NCBI GenBank assembly: GCA_900767605.1
Contig: CAAFZT010000030.1
Location: 1-29,167, forward strand
Source: Bacilli bacterium
GTDB lineage: Bacteria; Bacillota_I; Bacilli_A; RFN20; CAG-826
Reading direction: 5' to 3'
DNA: 29,167 nt
This document shows positions 1 through 6,187 of this stretch, piece by piece; position 1 is the stretch's first letter; each line of letters starts with the position of its first letter. The notes beneath the pieces were generated by a model. The model saw only the letters and a list, made by a program, of their open reading frames with translations, was not told the origin of the DNA and did no database searches. A program made the position numbers and the translations under genes.

Positions 1-19
1 CCTTCATCGAACTCGCGGT

Positions 20-42
20 AAAAAAGCGCAAAATTTTGCGCT
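20..42 (-). terminator. Rho-independent terminator downstream of the AAA/DUF4143 gene
   Basis: Positions 25-42 are a perfect 18-bp palindrome (AGCGCAAAATTTTGCGCT). Read on the minus strand it is followed directly by a T run (20-25). It lies about 125 bp beyond the stop codon of the minus-strand ATPase gene and is the first terminator-like structure after it. The stem is short and partly AT, so efficiency is uncertain. Confidence 0.55.
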
Positions 43-166
43 ATCGGAGTTGGGGAAAGGCGAAAGATTCCGATAAAACCTGAAATATTTATCCCTCACG
101 TGCAAATAAGAGTTTTTATATAATGTAAATATTCGCTAAGTGCGGACGCCAATACCTCTATTTCAA

Positions 167-1510
167 TTATCTGGCAGCAAATAGCATATAGTATGGCAAA
201 TAAGTCAAATTATCCCCATATGATAATGTTTTAATGCGTACAATGTATTTCTCACCAATCTTTTTAACAAATTTTTTTCTGAATTCATCTAATGATTCTT
301 TGGATGATACATTCCTTGATTTCACCTCAAACGGAATCGTTTTTCCGCTCTTATAAACGATGAAATCAATTTCATACTTCTTATTAACTCCATCTTTTTC
401 TTGTTCCCAAGAATAGTAATATGGCTCAAAAGAATTCGCTGCCAACATTTGAGCGGAAACATTTTCAAACAGCATTCCAAGATTGGTTTTCAGTTTATCA
501 AAAATAAGACGTTGATAAACATCCCGCGAATCATTAATCGTATTTGGATAGACAATAGACGTAAATAAACCGACATCGTTAAAATAGAGTTTAAATGAAC
601 CAGTATCTTTAGTTAATGAAAATCCGCCACTTGGATCACTGGCTTTATAAACAGCAAGAATCATTTTAGATTCAATTAGTTTTTCCATGGTATTTGTAAA
701 CAAAATGGAATCCGCTCTTTCATTCGTAGAAGAAACAACAAAACGAGTTGAATGTTTTGAAAGCATCGTCGGCATTTGTTTCCAAACTAAATAGCAAATA
801 GTACCAAACTTGTTGTCTATTTTTCTTAAGTCTTCTTCGTACAACTTAAGTATTTTCTTTTTTTCTTTATCGACCGCATAAAAATCATGAGTTGTTAAAT
901 ATGTTTCCACCACTTTAGGCATTCCGCCTACGGCAAGATAAGTTCTAAAATTTTTCATTAACGATTGATGAACATTATTATCAAACGGTTCTCTGTTATT
1001 AAAATGTTTTACAATTGCGTTCGCTTCAAATTCCAATCCGCACGCCCAAAGGAATTCTTCATAATCCATGGGGAACATTTGAATCGATTCTTCCTCAGAC
1101 GGAATTAAAATATCCTCAGTATTTTCTTTAATTGAAACAAGCGAACCAGTTTCTAAATAAAAATATCTACCATCAGCAACAAGGGTTTTTATTGACTGCC
1201 TAGCTTTTGGACAAAATTGCACTTCATCAAATATGAGAAGACTTCCTTTCGGTAAAGCGTTCATCCCTAGTGCCAAAAAGAGGTTTTCAAAAAACTTTTC
1301 AAGTTTACTCAAATCATCAAATGCTTTTTTAACATCACTTGACTCTTTTGTGAAATCAATTGTTTTAAAAGCAGGGAATTCTTTTTCTCCAAAAGTTTCC
1401 GCAATTTTAGTCTTTCCGACGCGTCTTGCTCCTTCAATCAAAAGAGCGGAAGTTCCTTTTGATTCGTTTTTCCACTTTAATAATTCAGAGTATATTTTTC
1501 TTTTTAACAT
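167..1510 (-). CDS. AAA family ATPase with C-terminal DUF4143 domain
   Basis: The 447-residue protein begins with a P-loop ATPase region: Walker A is GARRVGKT near residues 27-34 and the Walker B-like stretch LLIFDEVQ lies near 91-98. The C-terminal part contains IDFIVYKSGKTIPFEVKS (about 395-412), which fits the restriction-nuclease-like end of DUF4143 proteins. The family is widespread, often mobile, and of unclear cellular role. The gene is visibly AT-richer than the rest of the window and uses A/T-ending codons, unlike the sugar genes, suggesting horizontal acquisition. No strong Shine-Dalgarno precedes the ATG; a GGCGGGA stretch lies about 8 nt upstream. It is downstream of a small ORF and tRNA-Leu on the same strand. 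Family assignment is firm; function is unknown. Confidence 0.85.
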   Translation of the reverse strand: MLKRKIYSELLKWKNESKGTSALLIEGARRVGKTKIAETFGEKEFPAFKTIDFTKESSDVKKAFDDLSKLEKFFENLFLALGMNALPKGSLLIFDEVQFCPKARQSIKTLVADGRYFYLETGSLVSIKENTEDILIPSEEESIQMFPMDYEEFLWACGLEFEANAIVKHFNNREPFDNNVHQSLMKNFRTYLAVGGMPKVVETYLTTHDFYAVDKEKKKILKLYEEDLRKIDNKFGTICYLVWKQMPTMLSKHSTRFVVSSTNERADSILFTNTMEKLIESKMILAVYKASDPSGGFSLTKDTGSFKLYFNDVGLFTSIVYPNTINDSRDVYQRLIFDKLKTNLGMLFENVSAQMLAANSFEPYYYSWEQEKDGVNKKYEIDFIVYKSGKTIPFEVKSRNVSSKESLDEFRKKFVKKIGEKYIVRIKTLSYGDNLTYLPYYMLFAAR

Positions 1511-1540
1511 AAAAGTTGTCCCGCCAATAAGATATCATAA

Positions 1541-1765
1541 TTAGGATATACCGTTAATAAAGAATTGCAAAAAGTTATGTTTATAAATCATTTGAATTTG
1601 CAAAAAGTTATGTTTATCAATCATCTGAATTTGCAAAAATTTAGTAAAAACAATCCTGAAATGCTTGCCAGAATGCGATAAACGTAGGGGATTGAACGCA
1701 ATACTTTGTACAACACATAAGCCCCGATCATTTCGCGATGCTATTATGGCATTATTTATTTCCAT
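1541..1765 (-). CDS. Small ORF with 11-residue repeats, uncertain coding
   Basis: A 74-codon ORF starts at an ATG preceded by a strong AGGAGG site (1773-1778 on the minus strand, about 7 nt away). This is the main argument that it is translated. The first roughly 40 residues match no family I recognise. The C-terminal part is two copies of an 11-residue repeat of the form FLQIQMIxKHN, encoded by a 33-bp tandem DNA repeat. It sits 30 bp upstream of the AAA/DUF4143 gene and could be a leader or translational-coupling peptide for it, or a remnant of an older gene truncated by the repeat. It may also be non-coding. Confidence 0.35.
   Translation of the reverse strand: MEINNAIIASRNDRGLCVVQSIAFNPLRLSHSGKHFRIVFTKFLQIQMIDKHNFLQIQMIYKHNFLQFFINGIS
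1565..1644. repeat. 33-bp tandem repeat, two full copies and a partial third
   Basis: The unit begins TTGCAAAAAGTTATGTTTAT at 1565 and recurs at 1598; a third, diverging copy starts at 1631 (TTGCAAAAATTTAG). The two full units differ at only a few positions. The period is a multiple of three, so the minus-strand reading frame is preserved through the repeat. It lies between the small ORF start and the ATPase gene. Confidence 0.85.
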
Positions 1766-1772
1766 GATTTGA

Positions 1773-1815
1773 CCTCCTCTCCTTTAGGAGGTTTCGGGGA
1801 AAGAAAAAACCTCCT
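1773..1815 (-). promoter_or_regulatory. Alternative hairpins overlapping the tRNA terminator and the small-ORF ribosome site
   Basis: On the minus strand, AGGAGGTTT (1815-1807) can pair perfectly over 9 bp with AAACCTCCT (1794-1786). The first arm is also the 3' arm of the tRNA-Leu terminator. The CCTCCT of the second arm can instead pair with the AGGAGG ribosome site of the small ORF (1778-1773). This gives three mutually exclusive pairings: terminator, antiterminator, or sequestered ribosome site. The complementarities are seen in the sequence; a regulatory role is inference. Confidence 0.4.
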
Positions 1816-1833
1816 GGTTTATAAGCCAAGAGG
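1804..1833 (-). terminator. Rho-independent terminator of tRNA-Leu
   Basis: On the minus strand CCTCTTGG (1833-1826) pairs with CCAGGAGG (1817-1810) across an 8-nt loop, with a single G-U pair, followed by six T residues. It begins 13 nt after the tRNA 3' end, the expected location for a tRNA terminator. Confidence 0.75.
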
Positions 1834-1845
1834 CTGGATTATCGA

Positions 1846-1933
1846 TGGTGCCCGAAGCCGGACTCGAACCGGCACGTCCTCATCAGACATTGGATTTTGA
1901 GTCCAACGCGTCTACCGATTCCACCATTCGGGC
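1846..1933 (-). tRNA. tRNA-Leu, anticodon CAA
   Basis: The minus strand reads GCCCGAA at the 5' end (1933) and TTCGGGCACCA at the 3' end (1846), forming a 7-bp acceptor stem with encoded CCA. The T arm contains GGTTCGAGTCC, the anticodon loop is CTCAAAA with anticodon CAA, and an extended variable arm follows, as expected for class II leucine tRNA. Length is 88 nt including CCA. No duplicate of the tRNA 3' end is present in the window, so there is no local sign that it is an attachment site. Confidence 0.95.
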
Positions 1934-1962
1934 GTGGTACTTCAAAACTTGAAGCGTTTTGA

Positions 1963-1991
1963 ATTATACGGATAGAGGGCGCTTCATGCAA
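1963..1991 (-). promoter_or_regulatory. Sigma-70-type promoter of tRNA-Leu
   Basis: Minus strand TTGCAT (1991-1986), a 17-bp spacer, then TATAAT (1968-1963). The -10 box ends 29 nt before the tRNA 5' end, leaving room for a short 5' leader removed by RNase P. Confidence 0.8.
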
Positions 1992-2050
1992 GAATTCTTT
2001 GGTTCTTGAGTTACGTGACTTTTCCGGGATCTATCAAGTCATCGATAGCA

Positions 2051-2239
2051 CTACGCCAAATTGGCTAAAAACGCGACATTCGGCACGCTTTCCGAAAAAA
2101 GAGGTATTAAACCAGTGTATCGCGGAAATTCAACATGCCCCAGCGCTTCATAGGATTCGTCAAAGGAACCGCCGACGTCGTCGTCGGCAGGGACTCCGAG
2201 CCATTGTTCAAATTCTGTTTCAACACAATCTACGGGACC
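2051..2239 (-). pseudogene. Possible decayed coding fragment
   Basis: On the minus strand a 62-codon open frame runs from an in-frame TGA to a TAG, with no usable ATG, GTG or TTG near its beginning. Its translation looks protein-like (for example EFEQWLGVPADDDVGGSF followed by ALGHVEFPRYTGLIPLF) and its codons resemble those of the sugar locus. A second short open stretch in another frame lies just upstream (about 2220-2280), as expected from a frameshifted gene. I do not recognise the family. It may be a chance open frame. Confidence 0.3.
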
Positions 2240-2240
2240 T

Positions 2241-2285
2241 CAGGTCGCCGTCGGAGGTGTTTAACGGCGCCTGCCACGCTTTTTT
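2241..2285 (+). terminator. Terminator-like hairpin upstream of lacI
   Basis: CAGGtCGCCGT (2241-2251) pairs with ACGGCGCCTG (2264-2273), with one bulged T. A run of six T begins 6 nt after the stem (2280-2285). It would insulate lacI from any upstream plus-strand transcript. The gap between stem and T run makes it a suboptimal terminator. Confidence 0.4.
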
Positions 2286-2295
2286 ACTTAACATT

Positions 2296-2324
2296 TTGCC
2301 TCTTTGTTAACCAAGTTTTATACT
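2296..2324 (+). promoter_or_regulatory. lacI promoter giving a leaderless mRNA
   Basis: TTGCCT (2296-2301), a 17-bp spacer and TATACT (2319-2324). The -10 box ends 6 nt before the ATG at 2331, so transcription should start at or next to the initiation codon. The spacer contains GTTAAC within CTTTGTTAACCAAG, an imperfect palindrome that could be an autoregulatory operator. Confidence 0.65.
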
Positions 2325-2330
2325 GAACCT

Positions 2331-3350
2331 ATGAAGAAGACGAGTATATACGACATCGCTAAGAAAGTCGGGGTTTCGGGCGCGACGGTCTCCTATGTCC
2401 TGAACGGGAAAGACAAAAAAGTGTCCGCGGATACAAGGAAAAAAGTCTACAAAGCCATGGAGGAACTTGGCTACATCCGTGACCACGCGGCCGTTTCCTT
2501 GTCTACGGGCAAATCCCATCTCATCGGCCTCACCTTACCCTACTCTTCCCCTTCTGTTGCTTTCTTGTACAACCCCTTTTATGCAGAGTTCTTAGGTTTT
2601 TTCGAAGAGGCTTTAAAACAAAAAGGATATGATGTAATCATCGGTTCGACTCTCGACGACAAAGATTTTGAACGGTGGTATAAATCCAGAGCCCTCGATG
2701 GGGTCATGGTTTTGGGCAGCCTTGGAAAAAAGGCCGAAAACACCTTGCTGCGCATCAACGCACGCGTCGTTTTAGCGGACGTCTACGAAGATTACAACGC
2801 CCCCTTCACCAATATTCGCTTCAACGACGAGAATGCGGAATACCTCGCCACATCCCATCTCATTTCCATGGGACACAAAAGAATCGGCTACTTGGGAGGC
2901 CCAGATACCTCCATCGTCAACCATAAAAGATACTGCGGCTATGAAAAGGCCCTTTTAGAGTATGACTACCCCATTCCCCGAGATTGTATTTTCCGTGCGA
3001 ATACCACGTTGGAAGGGGGATACGAAATGGGCGATGAAATCAAAAAGAAGATCGGAGAAATAAGCGCTATTGTCGTCGACGCCGACATTGTCGCCATCGG
3101 CCTCATCCGCAGGCTTTTAGAACTTGGGGTCAAACTGCCAGACGAACTTTCGATCGTGGGGTTCGATGACATCCAGCCCGCCAAATACATCTTTCCTCCC
3201 TTAACCACCGTTCATCAGGACATCAAGGAAAAAGCCACCTTGGCCGCCCATGCGATTCTAGAAGCCATTGTTTCTCCCTCCACAGAGAAAAAAAGCTATG
3301 TGATTGAACCTTCCCTCGTCCTCCGTTCCAGCACAATGAAAAAAATCTAG
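2331..3350 (+). CDS. LacI family transcriptional regulator
   Basis: The 339-residue protein has the classic LacI helix-turn-helix and hinge at residues 1-60 (TSIYDIAKKVGVSGATVSYV and RKKVYKAMEELGY). A periplasmic-binding-protein-like effector domain follows to the C terminus, with the typical GHKRIGYLGGP and LSIVGFDD motifs. The start at 2331 is chosen because the residues encoded upstream (from 2304) would overlap the promoter and precede the conserved N terminus. There is no Shine-Dalgarno; the transcript appears leaderless. It is the first gene of the sugar locus, separated from the next gene by a terminator and putative operators, and probably senses a sugar derived from the locus substrate. 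The effector cannot be read from sequence. Confidence 0.93.
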   Translation: MKKTSIYDIAKKVGVSGATVSYVLNGKDKKVSADTRKKVYKAMEELGYIRDHAAVSLSTGKSHLIGLTLPYSSPSVAFLYNPFYAEFLGFFEEALKQKGYDVIIGSTLDDKDFERWYKSRALDGVMVLGSLGKKAENTLLRINARVVLADVYEDYNAPFTNIRFNDENAEYLATSHLISMGHKRIGYLGGPDTSIVNHKRYCGYEKALLEYDYPIPRDCIFRANTTLEGGYEMGDEIKKKIGEISAIVVDADIVAIGLIRRLLELGVKLPDELSIVGFDDIQPAKYIFPPLTTVHQDIKEKATLAAHAILEAIVSPSTEKKSYVIEPSLVLRSSTMKKI

Positions 3351-3372
3351 AAAGCCCTTTCAGTGATTTGAA

Positions 3373-3386
3373 AGTTAACAATAACT
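3373..3386. promoter_or_regulatory. Candidate upstream LacI-type operator
   Basis: AGTTA-ACAA-TAACT is an inverted repeat with a 4-bp spacer, related to the better match at 3421-3436. It lies between the lacI stop codon and its terminator. It could act as an auxiliary site with the downstream operator. Assignment rests on similarity of the two sites only. Confidence 0.3.
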
Positions 3387-3388
3387 CC

Positions 3389-3412
3389 AATATCCCTTAA
3401 GGGATATTTTTA
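3389..3412 (+). terminator. Rho-independent terminator of lacI
   Basis: AATATCCCTTAAGGGATATT (3389-3408) is a perfect 20-bp palindrome forming an 8-bp stem with a TTAA loop. It is followed by a short T run, 38 nt after the lacI stop codon. Confidence 0.65.
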
Positions 3413-3420
3413 CAAATTTT

Positions 3421-3436
3421 AGTTAACCGATTAACT
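3421..3436. promoter_or_regulatory. Candidate LacI-family operator of the sugar operon
   Basis: AGTTAACCGATTAACT is a 16-bp near-perfect palindrome centred on CG, the form typical of LacI-family operators. It lies just upstream of the putative promoter of the beta-helix hydrolase gene and downstream of the lacI gene. The GTTAAC core also occurs in the lacI promoter and in the site at 3373-3386. Confidence 0.5.
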
Positions 3437-3442
3437 TTTTTC

Positions 3443-3471
3443 TTTCCTTTTTGTTTCTTTCCTTTGATAAT
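3443..3471 (+). promoter_or_regulatory. Putative promoter of the sugar operon
   Basis: GATAAT (3466-3471) is a good -10 box. A weak -35 (TTTCCT, 3443-3448) sits 17 bp upstream in a T/C-rich tract. The leader would be about 15 nt, just enough for the ribosome site before the ATG at 3493. The poor -35 suits an activated or inducible promoter. Confidence 0.45.
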
Positions 3472-3492
3472 AAGGATAGAGAGGTATTGAAA

Positions 3493-6150
3493 ATGGATAG
3501 AAAATCCCCTTTGCAAACCGCCAAAAAAGTAACCGCTTTCATGCTGGTGCTAGGCGCATTAGCTTTGTCCGCCTGCACTTCGGAAACCCCATCGGGATCT
3601 TCGTCTCCGGCAGATTCCTCCACGGGCCAAAATGGTTATTACAACCCGGAGAACTTCATAACTCCGGAGAAAGAAGTCACTGCAACCAAACTCGTCACTT
3701 ACGATGGGCCGAGTTTACTTTCATCCTCCAAAAACATATCGGTAAAAGCCAACGGGCAGGATCTCTTCGTCTATGAAACTTTAGTGAATCACGCGCGAGA
3801 ATTCACCTGGGCCGCCCCAACCACCTATACCCAAGCCGTCCTATTTGATTTTGAAGGCAAGGTGCATTTGGATATCACAATCACCGAGGAAAGCGTTGCC
3901 TCCGCTTTGGTCCGGCCTCTTGTTTACGGCATCAACCCAGAATTTACCTCCCATACCATTTCCTTCGATTTGACCGCGTCTGGGAATTACGTCGTGGAAT
4001 ATAACGACGATCCCACTTCCGCCATTCAGATTTTCGCGAATTCTATTGAAGAAGACCCCCTCACCAAGGAAGAGGCAGCGAAGGATCCGAACACCCTCTA
4101 TGTCGGCCCTGGCATTTACGATGCGGGAGCCTTTCCAATCAAAGACAACACGACCATCTACCTCGCAGGAGGGGCTTACGTCTATGGCCAATTCTCCGCG
4201 GAAGGCGTCCATGACGTCACCATCAAAGGACGCGGAATCGTATCCGGGTCCATTTATTCGCGTAAAAGCTCTGCCGATTACACGATTCCCGTAGTAATGA
4301 GAAAAGTCACCAACCTCACCATCCAAGACGTAGCCTTTTTTGACCCCGCTGGATGGACGCTCCACCTTTGGAAATGCGAAAACGTCAAAATCAACAACGT
4401 CAAAATCATCACGGCCAGAAGCAACGGAGACGGAATCTCTATCCAATCCTGCAAGGACGTCGAGGTGTCGGGAGGCTACGTCCGCACCTGGGACGACGCC
4501 CTCGTCGTCAAGAACTCCGACATGGGTTCTACCAGCAACATCAATATCCACGACGTCGTGGTTTGGAGCGATTTGGCCCAAGCCATGGAAGTCGGATACG
4601 AAACCTATGGCCCCAGCATGGACGGAATCACCTTCCAAGATATCACCGTCGTCCATGCGATGCACAAAGCCGTCATCTCCCTCCATAACTGCGACCAAGC
4701 TAAAATCAGCAACGTCACCTATAAGAACATCACCGTCGAGGATTGCCAAACTCTAGGAGACAACCGAGAAGACGGCGAAAACGACTTCCTTATCGATTTC
4801 ACCATCGCTTACAACGAAGAATGGACCAAATCCGGCGAAAAACGCGGCAGCGTCGACGGAGTGAACATCGAAAACGTCAAAGTCTACAAGAAAGCCCCCT
4901 CCGTCATCGCCAGAATGCGCGGAGAGGACACGGATTCCGCGATCAAAAATGTCACCATCAAAGGACTGGAGATCGAAGGAAAACAAATCGAAAACGCCGA
5001 GCAGCTAGGTTTAGCCGTCAATGAATTCGTGCAGGGAGTCTCCTTTGTGAAATCGGATAAGGTCCTCGGAGCAAATATCCACCTCCCCTACTCTTTGAAA
5101 CTAGCCGACCAAAACGTGGCCAAAGAAAACCACGAGAATATCACCCAAGGCGGCCTCATCGTCCCCGAATTCGCCCGTTATACCGGGGAAGCCCCCTTCA
5201 TCGGAGTGAAAGCTCCTAATGAGGGAGAAGCAAAATCAAGTCACGGGGCCGGAACCAAAGCCACTACTCCCGCTGACGATGGCAGCGGACCCTTCCTTGC
5301 CGAAGGATCAAGCGCCGCTAACGCTTTTGACGGCGATAAGAGCACCTTCTACGAAACCGCTGCTTGGAAAAACGAAGAGAACGAATTCGGCGCTTTGACC
5401 CTTGATTTCAAGGAGGTCACTAACGTCGGCGTCGTCCGTCTTTATGGCGACCCGAGCAACGAATATTCCCTTATCTATTCGATTCAAGTGTGGGCCCGCA
5501 AAAAGAAAAGCGACGGGACCATGAACCCCAATTACACCCGTTTGGTGACCACCAAAGAATACGAGATGACCCCCGCTAACGGAAACCTCATCGACATCAA
5601 CCTCCCGACCGCGGACTTCGCTGGCATCCAGCTCCGCTTTGTCCGCTCCACCTCCTTACGCGCGCCTTCTTCCTATCAGGTAAGCGAAGTCGAGTTCTAC
5701 CCACCCTCCCTTACGTATATGAAATCGATCGTCGATTCCACCGAGCACAGCGACGTCTACGTCGTGGGCAACGTGGTCGATGGGGACGCTACTGGAACTT
5801 CTTATTACGAATCCAAGTCGATGCCAGCCCACATCGTCATCGATTTAGGCGACGTCTACACCCTTTCCAAATTGGTGTTGTCCTTGCCGCCGATACTCAC
5901 TTGGGCCTCCCGCACGCAGAATATCGAAATCTCCGTGTCCGATGAGAACTTAGCCTATAGCGGCAAGACTTCCTTTACCGTCGTCAAGGCGGCTTCTAAT
6001 TACCTCTTTGACCCCCAAAACGGTAACCGGGTCATCCTCGATATGGGTTCGAGCCGCTGCCGCTTCCTAAAAGTGGTTATTAACTCCAATGACGCTGCCG
6101 GAGGATACGGAGGGCAGTTATCCGAAATCAGCGCATACGGAGTCAAATAA
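3493..6150 (+). CDS. Surface lipoprotein beta-helix glycoside hydrolase (GH28/GH49-like) with two F5/8C-like domains
   Basis: The 885-residue protein starts with a lipoprotein signal ending in the lipobox LSAC (about residue 29) and a Ser-rich linker, so it should be anchored on the outer face of the membrane. An N-terminal beta domain precedes a right-handed beta-helix (about 200-520). Candidate catalytic aspartates are D313 in SNGDGI and the pair D334-D335 in RTWDDALVVKN; their 21/22-residue spacing matches GH28. The usual GH28 Gly-His-Gly and Arg-Ile-Lys motifs are not evident, and the segment around EVGYETYG and DITVVHAMHK recalls GH49-type enzymes. Two discoidin/F5/8C-like domains, probably glycan-binding, follow (about 590-735 and 740-885). 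The start at 3493 is preceded by AGAGG. Hydrolase identity is good; the substrate, pectic or alpha-glucan, is unresolved, and the neighbours favour a glucose-containing polymer. Confidence 0.82.
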   Translation: MDRKSPLQTAKKVTAFMLVLGALALSACTSETPSGSSSPADSSTGQNGYYNPENFITPEKEVTATKLVTYDGPSLLSSSKNISVKANGQDLFVYETLVNHAREFTWAAPTTYTQAVLFDFEGKVHLDITITEESVASALVRPLVYGINPEFTSHTISFDLTASGNYVVEYNDDPTSAIQIFANSIEEDPLTKEEAAKDPNTLYVGPGIYDAGAFPIKDNTTIYLAGGAYVYGQFSAEGVHDVTIKGRGIVSGSIYSRKSSADYTIPVVMRKVTNLTIQDVAFFDPAGWTLHLWKCENVKINNVKIITARSNGDGISIQSCKDVEVSGGYVRTWDDALVVKNSDMGSTSNINIHDVVVWSDLAQAMEVGYETYGPSMDGITFQDITVVHAMHKAVISLHNCDQAKISNVTYKNITVEDCQTLGDNREDGENDFLIDFTIAYNEEWTKSGEKRGSVDGVNIENVKVYKKAPSVIARMRGEDTDSAIKNVTIKGLEIEGKQIENAEQLGLAVNEFVQGVSFVKSDKVLGANIHLPYSLKLADQNVAKENHENITQGGLIVPEFARYTGEAPFIGVKAPNEGEAKSSHGAGTKATTPADDGSGPFLAEGSSAANAFDGDKSTFYETAAWKNEENEFGALTLDFKEVTNVGVVRLYGDPSNEYSLIYSIQVWARKKKSDGTMNPNYTRLVTTKEYEMTPANGNLIDINLPTADFAGIQLRFVRSTSLRAPSSYQVSEVEFYPPSLTYMKSIVDSTEHSDVYVVGNVVDGDATGTSYYESKSMPAHIVIDLGDVYTLSKLVLSLPPILTWASRTQNIEISVSDENLAYSGKTSFTVVKAASNYLFDPQNGNRVILDMGSSRCRFLKVVINSNDAAGGYGGQLSEISAYGVK

Positions 6151-6187
6151 TTCGATTTTAAAAATAGCTTTCAGAAAGGAAAAAACC

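Larger units (their letters stand above)
1934..2330. other. Gene-poor interval between tRNA-Leu and lacI
   Basis: This 397-bp stretch has no convincing intact gene. It holds the divergent tRNA-Leu promoter, the possible gene remnant, a GCCGACG-TCGT-CGTCGGC inverted repeat (2171-2188), a terminator-like hairpin (2241-2285) and the lacI promoter. A plus-strand open frame at 1999-2310 is Arg-rich and looks like an antisense artefact of the remnant. Confidence 0.6.

Noticed and set aside
1565..1644. A CRISPR array
   Set aside because: The repeats are directly abutting with a 33-bp period and no spacers, and no cas genes are nearby.
1846..1933. tRNA-Leu as an attachment site of a mobile element
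   Set aside because: No second copy of the tRNA 3' end and no integrase gene are in the window. The idea remains possible only if the partner site lies outside.
1999..2310. A 103-codon plus-strand open frame between tRNA-Leu and lacI
   Set aside because: It contains an Arg run from a CG-rich inverted repeat, runs into the lacI promoter, and is antisense to the more protein-like minus-strand fragment. It has no ribosome site.
3841..4749. A 302-codon minus-strand open frame opposite the first beta-helix hydrolase
   Set aside because: It is fully antisense to a gene with a lipoprotein signal and conserved motifs. Its composition (Asp, Val, Gly rich) is what GTC/GAC-rich codons of the real gene produce on the other strand.
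3493..6150. Calling the locus a pectin-utilisation cluster because of GH28-like hydrolases
   Set aside because: No uronate isomerase, KduI/KduD, lyase or hexuronate transporter is present; all cytoplasmic enzymes act on glucosides, and GH28 side motifs are not evident.
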